From: an uncultured beta proteobacterium
GTDB taxonomy: Bacteria > Pseudomonadota > Gammaproteobacteria > Burkholderiales > Burkholderiaceae_C
NCBI GenBank assembly: GCA_903845935.1
Contig: CAIMZI010000027.1
Coordinates: forward strand, 1-64,000
Length of the DNA stretch: 64,000 bases
Reading direction: 5' to 3'
In this document: positions 17,208 through 26,570 of the stretch, in pieces
Numbering within the stretch: the stretch's first letter is position 1
Layout: every line of letters starts with the position of its first letter
Made by a program: the position numbers and the translations under genes
Notes under the pieces: model-generated
The model's database searches: none
The model's input: only the letters and a program-made list of their open reading frames with translations
What the model was told of the DNA's origin: nothing

Positions 17208-17549
17208 ATGACGAATGCAAGCGGATATGGACATGACGACACGCAGCAAGCCGAATTTGTGCTGACCGGCGAAGCGGACCTGCCCCCGCCGCCAGCCGTC
17301 CCACCCGTGAGCAGCATGAAGCAGGCGCTGCTTACCCGGCTGGTGCTGATGGCACAGCGCTACCGCCAGGAGGGGCAAATGCGCCAGGCCACAGAAATGT
17401 TCTGGGCGCTGATCAAGGACTATCCGGACACGCCGGAGTCTGAAACCGCGAAGGCCGAACTGCTCAAACTGGCCGAGGGCCATGAACGCGCCGGCAATCT
17501 GCACATGGCTCGCGGCATGTACGAGCAGTTGATGGAACTGGAAGACTGA
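17208..17549 (+). CDS. TPR-like small gas-vesicle-locus protein
   Basis: Helical repeats LMAQRYRQEGQMRQATEMFWALIKDYPDT / LAEGHERAGNLHMARGMYEQLMEL. Confidence 0.6.
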   Translation: MTNASGYGHDDTQQAEFVLTGEADLPPPPAVPPVSSMKQALLTRLVLMAQRYRQEGQMRQATEMFWALIKDYPDTPESETAKAELLKLAEGHERAGNLHMARGMYEQLMELED

Positions 17550-17570
17550 ACCCAAGCCAGGAGGACCAAC

Positions 17571-17765
17571 ATGGCCATCACAGACGCAAGCAGCGCCTCA
17601 CTCTGTGAGCTGCTGGACCGGGTGCTGAACACTGGTGTAGTCGCCATGGGCGAGGTGGTGATTTCGGTCGCCGGCGTGGACCTGATTTATCTGAATCTGA
17701 ACCTGCTGCTGACCTCGGTGGAAACCGCCCTGGTGCAGTCCCGCCTGTTACAGGAAAGAACATGA
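17571..17765 (+). CDS. GvpA-family protein (GvpS/GvpA2 type)
   Basis: SLCELLDRVLNTGVVAMGEVVISVAGVDLIYLNLNLLLTSVET. Confidence 0.88.
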   Translation: MAITDASSASLCELLDRVLNTGVVAMGEVVISVAGVDLIYLNLNLLLTSVETALVQSRLLQERT

Positions 17766-18103
17766 AAAACGCCTTTCCCTATCTCTTTGCGAATGAGCCG
17801 CAGGCCGCCCATGCCGCTGCACCCAAGGCAGCCAACGGCTCGCCCCGCATTGCGCTCAACCCCGAGAGCGTGAAAAACGGCCTGGGTCAACTGGTGCTGA
17901 CCCTGGTGGAGCTGGTGCGCCAGTTGCTGGAGAAGCAGGCCATGCGGCGCATCGAAGGCGGCTCCCTGACCGAAGACGAGATTGAACGCCTGGGCCTGAC
18001 CTTTTTGGAGCTGGACCAGCAGATGACCTGGCTGAAAAAAGAGTTCGGTCTGACCGACAAGGACCTGAATCTGGATCTCGGCCCGCTGGGCAAGCTGCTC
18101 TGA
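17762..18103 (+). CDS. gvpK: Gas vesicle protein GvpK
   Basis: RIALNPESVKNGLGQLVLTLVELVRQLLEKQAMRRIEGGSLTEDEIERLG. Confidence 0.96.
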   Translation: MKNAFPYLFANEPQAAHAAAPKAANGSPRIALNPESVKNGLGQLVLTLVELVRQLLEKQAMRRIEGGSLTEDEIERLGLTFLELDQQMTWLKKEFGLTDKDLNLDLGPLGKLL

Positions 18104-18150
18104 ACCGGGCCCATCCACCGCCCACGGCGCATGAACTCAAAGGACAAACC

Positions 18151-18501
18151 ATGGACACCCCGGTAAAGCAACAACGCAGCATGACGCACTCGGTGCAGTC
18201 GGCCACTCTGGCCGATGTGCTGGAGCGCATTCTGGACAAGGGCCTGGTGATCGCCGGCGACATCAAGATCAAGATCGTGGACATCGAGTTGCTCACCATC
18301 CAAATCCGACTGCTGGTGTGCTCGGTCGACAAGGCCCGCGAAATGGGCATCGACTGGTGGACCACCAGCCCCTACCTGAATGCCAAGCTGGTGGAGCAAA
18401 CGCCCAGGACCGAAGACCTGCTCGTGCGCATTGCCCGCCTGGAGGCGGCCGCACAGACTGCCGAATCGCTGCCGGTGGCAGCGGTCACGGTGGGGGCATA
18501 A
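18151..18501 (+). CDS. gvpJ: Gas vesicle protein GvpJ
   Basis: SATLADVLERILDKGLVIAGDIKIKIVDIELLTIQIRLLVCSVDKAREMGIDWW. Confidence 0.92.
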   Translation: MDTPVKQQRSMTHSVQSATLADVLERILDKGLVIAGDIKIKIVDIELLTIQIRLLVCSVDKAREMGIDWWTTSPYLNAKLVEQTPRTEDLLVRIARLEAAAQTAESLPVAAVTVGA

Positions 18502-18557
18502 GACAGGCCCCAGGCCATGGCGCATTGTGTGGTGGATGACGAAGCCGACATGCCGCT

Positions 18558-19184
18558 TCAGCGCTGCGCCAAAGCCAGGCGTATTGCCAGGCCGGCAAAC
18601 ACCGTGGCGGCGGCACGGTTCATCCACTGCTGCGCGCGTGCCGAGCCGCGCAACCGTTGGCCCAGCGTCGCTGCAAAAAAACTGATGGCGCCAAAGCTGA
18701 CCAGCGTGGCGACCAAGAAAATGGCGCCCAGCTGCGCCAGTTGCAGCGCCACCGAGCCCCTTGCCGCATCGACGAATTGGGGCAGAAACGCCAGAAAGAA
18801 GAACACCACCTTTGGGTTGCTCAGGTTCATGAGGACGCCGCGCGCAAAGAGCTGCTGCGGCTTCAGGGCCGCAGGCGGTGCGCCGCCGCTGTCCGATATC
18901 GGCGCACCAAACGCCTGCCAGGCCAGGTAGGCCAGGTAGCCCGCACCGGCAAACTTCAACACCACAAAGGCAGTCTCTGATGCCGCAAAAACGGCTGCCA
19001 GCCCCAGAGCAATGGCCGTGGTGTGCACCACCAGACCACCACACAGGCCCAGCACCACCAGCATGCCGGCGCGCCTTCCATGGCTGGCCGATTGCACCAG
19101 CACAAAGATGTTGTCCGGCCCGGGCGTGATGCCCAGCAGCAGCGAGACACCTAAAAAGGCGAAGGCGGTTTGGTGTGTCAGCAT
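18558..19184 (-). CDS. LysE/RhtB family amino-acid exporter
   Basis: LLLGITPGPDNIFVLVQSASHGRRAGMLVVLGLCGG. Confidence 0.9.
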   Translation of the reverse strand: MLTHQTAFAFLGVSLLLGITPGPDNIFVLVQSASHGRRAGMLVVLGLCGGLVVHTTAIALGLAAVFAASETAFVVLKFAGAGYLAYLAWQAFGAPISDSGGAPPAALKPQQLFARGVLMNLSNPKVVFFFLAFLPQFVDAARGSVALQLAQLGAIFLVATLVSFGAISFFAATLGQRLRGSARAQQWMNRAAATVFAGLAIRLALAQR

Positions 19185-19215
19185 GGGGCGATTGGCAGCG
19201 CGGCCAGGCCAGGGC

Positions 19216-19845
19216 TTAGGCGCCGAGCTGGTAGCTGCCGCGTCCGCGCTTTTTCACCGCGCCGGATGCAATGACCTTTTTCAGTGAAACGCCGACCGAG
19301 CCCAGCGGCAGGCCAGCACCGTCAGCCACCTTGGCGCCGGTCAGTTCCGCCCACTCGCCAAGCTTGAGGACCGTCTTCAGATAGTCCAGAACCTTGCTGT
19401 CGTTGGCGGTCAGTGCCCCCGCATTGCCGGTCTTCTTGGGAGTCGGTTGTGCTGCCGTTTTGGCGGCTTTGGCTACGCGCTTGGCGGTGAGCATCGGCTT
19501 GATCACCGCGTCCTCGGCCACCTCGTTCTGTGCCAGCGCTGCGGCACGGGCCCTGGGGCGCGGCAGGGTCGCCACCACATCCATCACCGGGTTGGACAAA
19601 TCGGAAGCGGTAGCGTACAAATTCTTGAGCTGCTGTTCGAGTGCCAGCAAATCCTGCGACAGCCGGGCCAGCATCTTGAAGTGGGTAAAGGCCTGTTCGC
19701 CTTCGGCCTGAAAGGGCTGGCTGGCCACGGTCGCCACCATATGCTCGGCCTGCTCGCGTACCGCCCCAGCAACCACCACGGTGGCCTTGTGCAGCGCCTG
19801 CCCTGCTTGCTGAATAGCCGAGAGCGTAGTTTTAGACAACGACAT
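19216..19845 (-). CDS. Uncharacterised protein, phasin-like helical N-terminus and basic C-terminus
   Basis: Intact ORF starting MSLSKTTLSAIQQAGQ; helical AEHMVATVASQPFQAEGEQAFTHF region, C-terminal TANDSKVLDYLKTV...VGVSLKKVIASGAVKKRGRGSYQLGA. Confidence 0.55.
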   Translation of the reverse strand: MSLSKTTLSAIQQAGQALHKATVVVAGAVREQAEHMVATVASQPFQAEGEQAFTHFKMLARLSQDLLALEQQLKNLYATASDLSNPVMDVVATLPRPRARAAALAQNEVAEDAVIKPMLTAKRVAKAAKTAAQPTPKKTGNAGALTANDSKVLDYLKTVLKLGEWAELTGAKVADGAGLPLGSVGVSLKKVIASGAVKKRGRGSYQLGA

Positions 19846-19866
19846 ACCAATCCTTTATAAATAGTT

Positions 19867-19904
19867 GCAGCACCGCCAAACATTGATTTGGATGGCGGTG
19901 CTGC
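19867..19904 (-). terminator. Candidate terminator hairpin downstream of the OYE gene
   Basis: GCAGCACCGCCA / TGGCGGTGCTGC perfect 12-bp stem between two minus-strand genes; weak U-tract. Confidence 0.55.
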
Positions 19905-19923
19905 ATTATTTTAGTCGGCTGGA

Positions 19924-20997
19924 TCAGGCCAGGGTGGGATAGTCGGTGTAGCCCTTCTCACCGGGCGTATAGAAGGTGGACATGTCGGGCTCGTTGAGCG
20001 CGGCACCGCTCTTCAGACGCGCCACCAGATCGGGGGTGGTGAGGAAGGGGCGGCCAAAGGCAATCAGGTCGGCGTCGCCCGAGACCAACAACGCTTCGGC
20101 ACTTGCCGCATCAAAGCCGCCGGCTGCGATGTAGGTTTGTTTGAAGGCCGCGCGCAACTGCTTTTTGCCTGCTGCGGGAACTGCGGGTGCGCCCATGGCC
20201 GAATGGTCGAGCTGGTGCAGATAGACCAGGCCCAGTGCAGAGATTTTTTGCACCAGTTCCAGGAACTGGGCATCCACGCCTTCAAAGGCGCCGGTGCCGT
20301 TGAACACGCCATGCGGTGAAATGCGCATGCCCACCTTGTCGGCGCCTATGGCGTTGACACAGGCCTGCGCCACTTCCAGTGCAAAGCGGTTTCTGCCTTC
20401 GGCGCTGCCGCCGTAGCCGTCGTTGCGCGTATTGACATTGGCGTTCAGAAACTGCTCGATCAAATAGCCATTGGCCGCATGCAACTCGATGCCGTCAAAG
20501 CCTGCCTCAATTGCCAGTTTGGCGGCTGTCGCGTATTCGGCCACGGCCTCTGCAATGTCGGACTCGGTCATGGTCGTCGGTGCGCTGTGTGGCTGCATGC
20601 CGGAGGAGTCGGTCCACATCTCACCGGGGCAAACCTCGGCAGCGGGGCCGACCACGCGGGCACCGGCTGGCAGATTGGCCAGGTGTGCCACGCGTCCGCA
20701 GTGCATGAACTGTACAAAAATCTTGCCGCCCTGGTCATGCACGGCATCGGTCACCAGACGCCAACCCGCCACCTGTTCGGCATTGAACAGGCCTGGAATG
20801 CGCGCATAGCCCAGGCCGTTGGGTGAGGGCGAAACACCTTCGGTGATGATCAGTCCGGCCGTGGCGCGCTGGGCGTAGTAGCTGGCCATCAGCGCGTTGG
20901 CTGCGTTGTTTTCCACGGCGCGGCTGCGCGTCATGGGCGCCATGACGGTGCGGTTGGCAAGCTCAATGGAGCCGAGTGCGTAGGAATCAAAAAGCAT
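19924..20997 (-). CDS. Old Yellow Enzyme family NADH:flavin oxidoreductase/alkene reductase
   Basis: NRTVMAPMTRSRA, GFDGIELHAANGYLIEQFLN, FGRPFLTTPDLVARL. Confidence 0.95.
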   Translation of the reverse strand: MLFDSYALGSIELANRTVMAPMTRSRAVENNAANALMASYYAQRATAGLIITEGVSPSPNGLGYARIPGLFNAEQVAGWRLVTDAVHDQGGKIFVQFMHCGRVAHLANLPAGARVVGPAAEVCPGEMWTDSSGMQPHSAPTTMTESDIAEAVAEYATAAKLAIEAGFDGIELHAANGYLIEQFLNANVNTRNDGYGGSAEGRNRFALEVAQACVNAIGADKVGMRISPHGVFNGTGAFEGVDAQFLELVQKISALGLVYLHQLDHSAMGAPAVPAAGKKQLRAAFKQTYIAAGGFDAASAEALLVSGDADLIAFGRPFLTTPDLVARLKSGAALNEPDMSTFYTPGEKGYTDYPTLA

Positions 20998-21124
20998 GGG
21001 TTTCTTTCGTGGGTCAGGTTTGTAAAGGGGAGATTAAGGGCTGTAGATGTGTCTGATCTGTCGGTTTTCCAGAGCGCTTGCATTTTCTGAGGTAAATTGG
21101 GCCAGCCACTACCTGCCCCACATC

Positions 21125-22468
21125 ATGACCGAAGTTCAAAGTCCCCTTGTGTCAAGCTACCTTCCTTCGGATGACCCCTTGCGCAGGACGCTGCACAACG
21201 AGGTGCATGCCAGGCCGCAGGCGCGCATCCGTATGCCGGCCCTGGTCGTATATGTGGCCGTCATCAACGAAGGCGTCAGCCGCGAGCAGGAGTGCGAGCA
21301 CCTGCGCCAGTTGCCGGGTCAGCAGGATTTGGGGCTGGAGCGCATGCAGGGCAATTTTCTGCGCCTGCGCCTGGAGGGCTACACCCTGAAGTGGGAGCGC
21401 CACAGCGAATTCACGCGCTACTCCCTGGTGCTGCCGTTGCCCGATCAGGCCCTGCTGGGAGCGAGCGAGCCGCATTTACCTGAATTCTTGCAGTTGCCGC
21501 CGCAATGGTTGCGCAGCATCCCGGGGCGCACCATTGCGGCCATCCAGGTGGTGATGGTGCATGGCGATTTAGGCGATATGGAGGGCACGCTGGAACGGGC
21601 CCAACAGGGGTTTGGCGAACATCCGATCGTTGCCTCGGTGATGGGCCGCGGCGGTCACTCCTTGGTGCTGACCGATTTCATGCTGCGTGACAGTGGTTTC
21701 GAGCGCATGCTGGTGATTGCGCCCACGGGCACACCGCAAACTCGGGCCGGTCGTATCTCGCAGCGTCTGCTGGAACTGGAAACCTACCGCCTGATGGCCT
21801 TGCGCGGTCTGCCGGTGGCCAAGGAACTGGCGCCCATGCTGGGCGCCTCCGAAACCGAGCTGGCCGAGATCACCGGTCGTCTGGAAAACAAATCTGCTGC
21901 CGATCAGGACCTGCTCGACGCCTTGGTTTCGCTGTCGGCGCGGGTGGAGCGCGCCACCGCCGCGCATATGTACCGTTTCTCGGCCACCCGTGCCTATGAG
22001 GCCCTGGTGCTGCAGCGCATTGCCGAGCTGCGCGAGGCCACCATACCCGGCTTCCAGACCCTGGGCGAATTCATGCAGCGCCGACTGTCTCCGGCCATGG
22101 CAACCGTGGCGGCTACCGCGCAGCGGCTCACTTCGCTGTCCGAGCGGGTGGCGCGTGCCAGCGCCCTGTTGCGTACCCGAGTGGACATTGCCACCGAACT
22201 GCAGAACCAGCAACTGCTGGCCAAGCTCACGCGCGGCCAGGAAATGCAGCTGCACCTGCAGACCACGGTGGAAGGGCTGTCGATTGCCGCGATTTCCTAT
22301 TACGTGGTCAGCCTGTTGCTGTACGGCGCAAAAGCGCTCAAGGCCACCGGCCTGCCGGTCAACCCAGAGGTGGCAGTAGGCGCATTGATACCAGTAATTC
22401 TGTGGGCGGTCTGGAGCGCCACGCGGCGCATCCACAAAAGCGTGACCGCCCTGACCCACCAGCCCTGA
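21125..22468 (+). CDS. DUF3422-family membrane protein
   Basis: DDPLRRTLHNEVHARP N-terminus; C-terminal TM segments LSIAAISYYVVSLLLYGAKAL, VGALIPVILWAVW. Confidence 0.8.
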   Translation: MTEVQSPLVSSYLPSDDPLRRTLHNEVHARPQARIRMPALVVYVAVINEGVSREQECEHLRQLPGQQDLGLERMQGNFLRLRLEGYTLKWERHSEFTRYSLVLPLPDQALLGASEPHLPEFLQLPPQWLRSIPGRTIAAIQVVMVHGDLGDMEGTLERAQQGFGEHPIVASVMGRGGHSLVLTDFMLRDSGFERMLVIAPTGTPQTRAGRISQRLLELETYRLMALRGLPVAKELAPMLGASETELAEITGRLENKSAADQDLLDALVSLSARVERATAAHMYRFSATRAYEALVLQRIAELREATIPGFQTLGEFMQRRLSPAMATVAATAQRLTSLSERVARASALLRTRVDIATELQNQQLLAKLTRGQEMQLHLQTTVEGLSIAAISYYVVSLLLYGAKALKATGLPVNPEVAVGALIPVILWAVWSATRRIHKSVTALTHQP

Positions 22469-22488
22469 GGTCTGGCGGCCGCAGGTTC

Positions 22489-23238
22489 CTACAGGCGCGA
22501 GAGCAGCTCTGCCTTCTTGCTGCTGTATTCCTGTTCGCTCAAGAAACCGCGGCTTTGCAGGGCCGCCAGCTTTTCAATGCTGGCAAAAATATCGCTGTCG
22601 CCTGCAGAAGAAGCCACCGCGTTGTTGGTCGGTGCGTAGCTATTGCTATAGCTGGGGGCAGGGGCATAGATCGGTGCCGGGGCCAGGGGCGGCAGGCCGT
22701 TGATCGTGACCACCGGCAGGCGGGACAGATCCACATAGCCGTATTGGCTGGAGAACGTCACCGAATAGCCGCCGCTTTGCTGCTGCGAAACACCACCGAT
22801 GTTGTGGTCCAGCGTGTCATACACAATGACCTGTCCGTTGGACTCTATGGCCAGGCGGTGCGCCTGGGAAAAATAGGCGTAACGCATGCCGTTCTGGCCG
22901 CCCGAGGTATTGGGAAACTTCAGGTCCGGACCCCACCAGTTGGGCTGCGCTGCCACTTCCACATACAGGCCGGGTTGGTTATAGCTCAGGCGCGACAGTT
23001 CGGCGCACAGGTTGTCGACGCGGCCCTTGAGGTAGTTGTTGAACATGTCGCCAATCATGGTCATGCCGCCCTGCATCCACTGGCCGGAACCACCAAATTC
23101 ATAGTGGCTGAATTGCGCCATGCTGCCGTTGCCGTTGATCACGGAAGTGAGCATGCTTTGCACCGCATCAAAGCTGAAGCCGTGGCGCTGGGCGATGTCT
23201 TGTACGGCATTGACGCCAATGGGGGAGAGTTGAGCCAT
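22489..23238 (-). CDS. SHOCT-domain containing protein
   Basis: C-terminal IEKLAALQSRGFLSEQEYSSKKAELLSRL. Confidence 0.7.
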   Translation of the reverse strand: MAQLSPIGVNAVQDIAQRHGFSFDAVQSMLTSVINGNGSMAQFSHYEFGGSGQWMQGGMTMIGDMFNNYLKGRVDNLCAELSRLSYNQPGLYVEVAAQPNWWGPDLKFPNTSGGQNGMRYAYFSQAHRLAIESNGQVIVYDTLDHNIGGVSQQQSGGYSVTFSSQYGYVDLSRLPVVTINGLPPLAPAPIYAPAPSYSNSYAPTNNAVASSAGDSDIFASIEKLAALQSRGFLSEQEYSSKKAELLSRL

Positions 23239-23350
23239 GGGATACCCAGGTTGAGTCGAAATCAAAAAAGCCCGAGTGCCACGCAACTTCGGGAAAACCC
23301 TGCACTGTAGTGCATTCCCAAGTTGGTGCATGAATCGGCCGCAACGGCGC

Positions 23351-23758
23351 TTAGGCGTAAGGCTCGGCCAGGGCCCTGGCATAGGGTTGCAAAAATAAGG
23401 CCAGTTCGTCCTTGGCAAAGGGTTTGGACAGAATGCCCAGCACCCTGATGTTGAGGCTTTCGCAGACCAGTCGGGCGGCTTGCTTGATGTCGCTGGACAG
23501 GCCGCTGCTGATAATCACCGGCTCCACCGGTTGCGACTCAGCCAGTTGGTAGATCAGCTCAAAGCCATCCACGTCGGGCATCGACAGGTCCAGCACCAGG
23601 GCGTGAAAAACCAGCGCGCGCCTGGCCAGGGCCAGCTCTGACGCGCACGTAAACGCTTGCGCCTGGTAGCCCAGCGCCTGCAGCATGCTGCAAATCAGCG
23701 CCAGCGTGGGCACATCGTCGTCCACCACGGCTATCTCTAAATGTTGACTATTTTGCAT
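23351..23758 (-). CDS. Response regulator receiver protein
   Basis: IAVVDDDVPTLALI, ALVLDLSMPDVDGFELI, LSKPFAKDEL. Confidence 0.9.
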   Translation of the reverse strand: MQNSQHLEIAVVDDDVPTLALICSMLQALGYQAQAFTCASELALARRALVFHALVLDLSMPDVDGFELIYQLAESQPVEPVIISSGLSSDIKQAARLVCESLNIRVLGILSKPFAKDELALFLQPYARALAEPYA

Positions 23759-25546
23759 TCAATCCTCCCTTTGCCTCGCCTCTGAATCGCAACCCAGCGC
23801 GACCCAGCGTCCGTGCAAGGCCTCCAACGCATCGAGGTCGGCATTCCCGGCCAGTTCGCCGACCAAGGTGGCTGCCTCCTGGTTCTGCGGACAGCGCTTT
23901 TCCAAGGCCTTCGCCCAATCCTGCAGACGCCCCAGCCGTCCCATGCGGATCAGCTCGCCCAGGTTGTGTAGATCTTGTTCGGGCAGGGGCTGCAGGGCCA
24001 TTGCGGCTCTCGGGATGTTCGGCGAAAACGCGGGCAAGTGCTGGAGTGGCCGACTGTGTGTAACGGCTTCAAAGCTCAGCTCCAGATCCAGCACAAAGCT
24101 GAAGTTGCTGCCGATGCCGCGCGTGCTTTGCACCGCAATCCGGCTGCCCATGCGTGTGATCCACTGGGCTGCAATGGCCAGTCCCAGACCCAGACCATGG
24201 ATGTCTGCGGTATTGCTGCCGCGCTTGAGTGGCTCGAACACATGGTCCACATCGGCCGAGTCCATGCCGCGGCCATTGTCCTCCACCGAAAAGCGCAGCT
24301 TGCTGCGCTGCGCCTGGGGGCCTTCCAGCGACAGCGAAAATATCACCACACCGGCCCGCGTGTACTTGCAGGCGTTGTCCATCAGAATGCGCAACACCTG
24401 CGTCAGCCGCCCCTCGTCCACCACCATCGCGGTTGGCAGAGCCGCGCCCAACTGGATGAAAAACTGGTTGTCGGTATTTGCCGTGGCAGCGTCACCAATC
24501 AGGCGCAGGCTGTGCAGATAACCCTCTAGCACCACCAGCTCGGGCTCCAGCTGCTCCGGCGCAATCGTCGAATGGCTGTATTCCAGCAGGTCCTCAATCA
24601 GGCGCAACAGATGCATGCTGCTGCGTTCCACCACGCAGAGTTGCTGCAGCTCTTCGCCGCTGGCATTCTTTCGCATCAGGCTGACATGGCCCAGCATGGT
24701 GTGCAAAGGGGTGCGCAATTCATGGCTGACCGAGGACAGAAAGAGCGTCTTGGCGGCCTCGGCCCGTTCGGCGGCCTGGCTGCGTTCCAGCAGTTGCGCA
24801 TTGCGGATAAGCAACTCGCTTTGGGTCGACTTGAGGTCTGAAATGTCGAGCACGATGACGATACCGCGCACCGGCTCTGCGGATAGCTGGGACAGCGCCA
24901 CCAGGGCCGGGATGCGGCGTCCATCGGCGTGCAGGTATTCCTTTTCGTAGGGCAGGCTACCACCGCGAAGCGTCATCTGTTGGACGCTGCGCAGCGTGAG
25001 GTCCATGGTGTGCGGTGCGGTCAAGGTCTGCCAGTTCAGCTGCCCGGCCTCCAGCGCCTGTCGTTCCAGTCCGAGCATGTTCAAGAAGTAATCATTGGCT
25101 TCGAAAATCTCGCCATCCGGTCCGGCGATGAAGATGCCCACCACATTCGACGCCATCAGGGAGAAGCGCAAGTGCGTGCGCTCCGGTGCGCCCAGGCTCA
25201 AGACGCGCTCGACCACGCAAATGAATGCGCCCTCGTCCGAGTCCGCTCTGGCACTCCAGCGCCCACGCATGGATAGTTGGTTGCGGCGGCCTGCCAAGCG
25301 GAACTCGCGGTAAAAGCTGCTGCGCCGGGTAATGGCTTGTTGGACCTCGTGCTGCAGTTCCACCCGTGCACTGGCGTCCACAGCGGCCAGCAGATCCGTC
25401 AGGCTGCTAACCGGCGAAGCGCTGCAGCCCAGCAGCTGGCAAGCGGCAGCATCGGCAAAAAAGGTCTTGGTGTTGTCGCTGTAAGACCAGAAACCGGTAT
25501 GGCCACCCTCGGCCAACAGGTTTAACAAGGCGAGGGCACTGGACAT
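23759..25546 (-). CDS. PAS-domain sensor histidine kinase
   Basis: SHELRTPLHTMLGH, VLRILMDNACKYT, GLGLGLAIAAQWI. Confidence 0.93.
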   Translation of the reverse strand: MSSALALLNLLAEGGHTGFWSYSDNTKTFFADAAACQLLGCSASPVSSLTDLLAAVDASARVELQHEVQQAITRRSSFYREFRLAGRRNQLSMRGRWSARADSDEGAFICVVERVLSLGAPERTHLRFSLMASNVVGIFIAGPDGEIFEANDYFLNMLGLERQALEAGQLNWQTLTAPHTMDLTLRSVQQMTLRGGSLPYEKEYLHADGRRIPALVALSQLSAEPVRGIVIVLDISDLKSTQSELLIRNAQLLERSQAAERAEAAKTLFLSSVSHELRTPLHTMLGHVSLMRKNASGEELQQLCVVERSSMHLLRLIEDLLEYSHSTIAPEQLEPELVVLEGYLHSLRLIGDAATANTDNQFFIQLGAALPTAMVVDEGRLTQVLRILMDNACKYTRAGVVIFSLSLEGPQAQRSKLRFSVEDNGRGMDSADVDHVFEPLKRGSNTADIHGLGLGLAIAAQWITRMGSRIAVQSTRGIGSNFSFVLDLELSFEAVTHSRPLQHLPAFSPNIPRAAMALQPLPEQDLHNLGELIRMGRLGRLQDWAKALEKRCPQNQEAATLVGELAGNADLDALEALHGRWVALGCDSEARQRED

Positions 25547-25548
25547 GC

Positions 25549-26331
25549 TCAGTCCGAGCCCGTCGCCAGTTGCTGATCACTCAAGCTGACCTGGCGGTAA
25601 TCGCGCGGACCCAGGCCATAGCGGTGGCGAAAGGCACGCGAAAAGTCGCTGGCATTTTGGTAACCAGCCTCCTCTGCAATGGTCTGAATTTGCTGCTTGC
25701 CGCGGCAGAGTTTGGCCCTGGCCGTCTCCAGCCTTTGTGTGATCTGGTATTCGGAAACCGTCATGCCCAGGTGCTTGCGAAACAATTCGCTCAGGCGCCG
25801 TTCGCTCATGCCGAGCTTGCGCGCCAGTTTCTCCTGCGCCAACCATTCCTGCCCGGCTTCCTGCAGTAAGGCCAGTGCCGTCGTCACGAGTTTGTTTTCC
25901 CCATTGGCTTCCTGCATTGTCTTCGGCGGCAGTTCCACGGCAGCCGGGCCCCTCAGGCCGCCAGTGCGCAGGTGTACATAGACCCGGGCCATGACCTCCT
26001 CCGAACTAAAGGGCTTGCCGATGTAGTCCACGCCGCCCGCAGCAAAGCCATCGAGCTTGTGCTGCAGCCGGGTGTTGGCCGATAGAAATATCACCGGAAT
26101 GGGGGCGGTGCGCGGGTCCGCCTTGAGCGCGCGGCAAACGGCATAGCCGTCCATGGCGGGCATGGCCACATCCAGCAGAATCACATCGGGCTGGCCCTCG
26201 CGCGCCTTGCGCAGACCATCGACCCCGTTGAGCGCCACCATGGCGTCAATCGGTTCGTTCTGGAAATAGCGCAGCAACAGCGCTACGGATTCCATCAGGT
26301 CATCAATGATCAGGATTTCTGCGCGCTGCAT
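25549..26331 (-). CDS. Response regulator with AraC-type HTH output
   Basis: ILIIDDLMESVALLLRYF, DVILLDVAMPAMDGYAVC; AraC HTH IQTIAEEAGYQNASDFSRAFRHRYGLGPRDYR. Confidence 0.93.
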   Translation of the reverse strand: MQRAEILIIDDLMESVALLLRYFQNEPIDAMVALNGVDGLRKAREGQPDVILLDVAMPAMDGYAVCRALKADPRTAPIPVIFLSANTRLQHKLDGFAAGGVDYIGKPFSSEEVMARVYVHLRTGGLRGPAAVELPPKTMQEANGENKLVTTALALLQEAGQEWLAQEKLARKLGMSERRLSELFRKHLGMTVSEYQITQRLETARAKLCRGKQQIQTIAEEAGYQNASDFSRAFRHRYGLGPRDYRQVSLSDQQLATGSD

Positions 26332-26570
26332 GGCTGGTGTGTGGATGGGAACGCAAAACGGAAGCAGTGCTTAACTTTCATTCATTCATACGACCGCATT
26401 ATGTGTAGCGCGCGAGGATCCGCGTTCGTGGCGAAAAAAAATAGTCGGTCAATGCATGGAAAAAATGGGTTTATGCATACTTTTCCGTGCACCTGCCACC
26501 GATGATTGCGCCAAGCTGCGGGCCATCCAGGGCTTAGCCGCAGCATCAACAACAGAGGGGTGTTTGAAAA

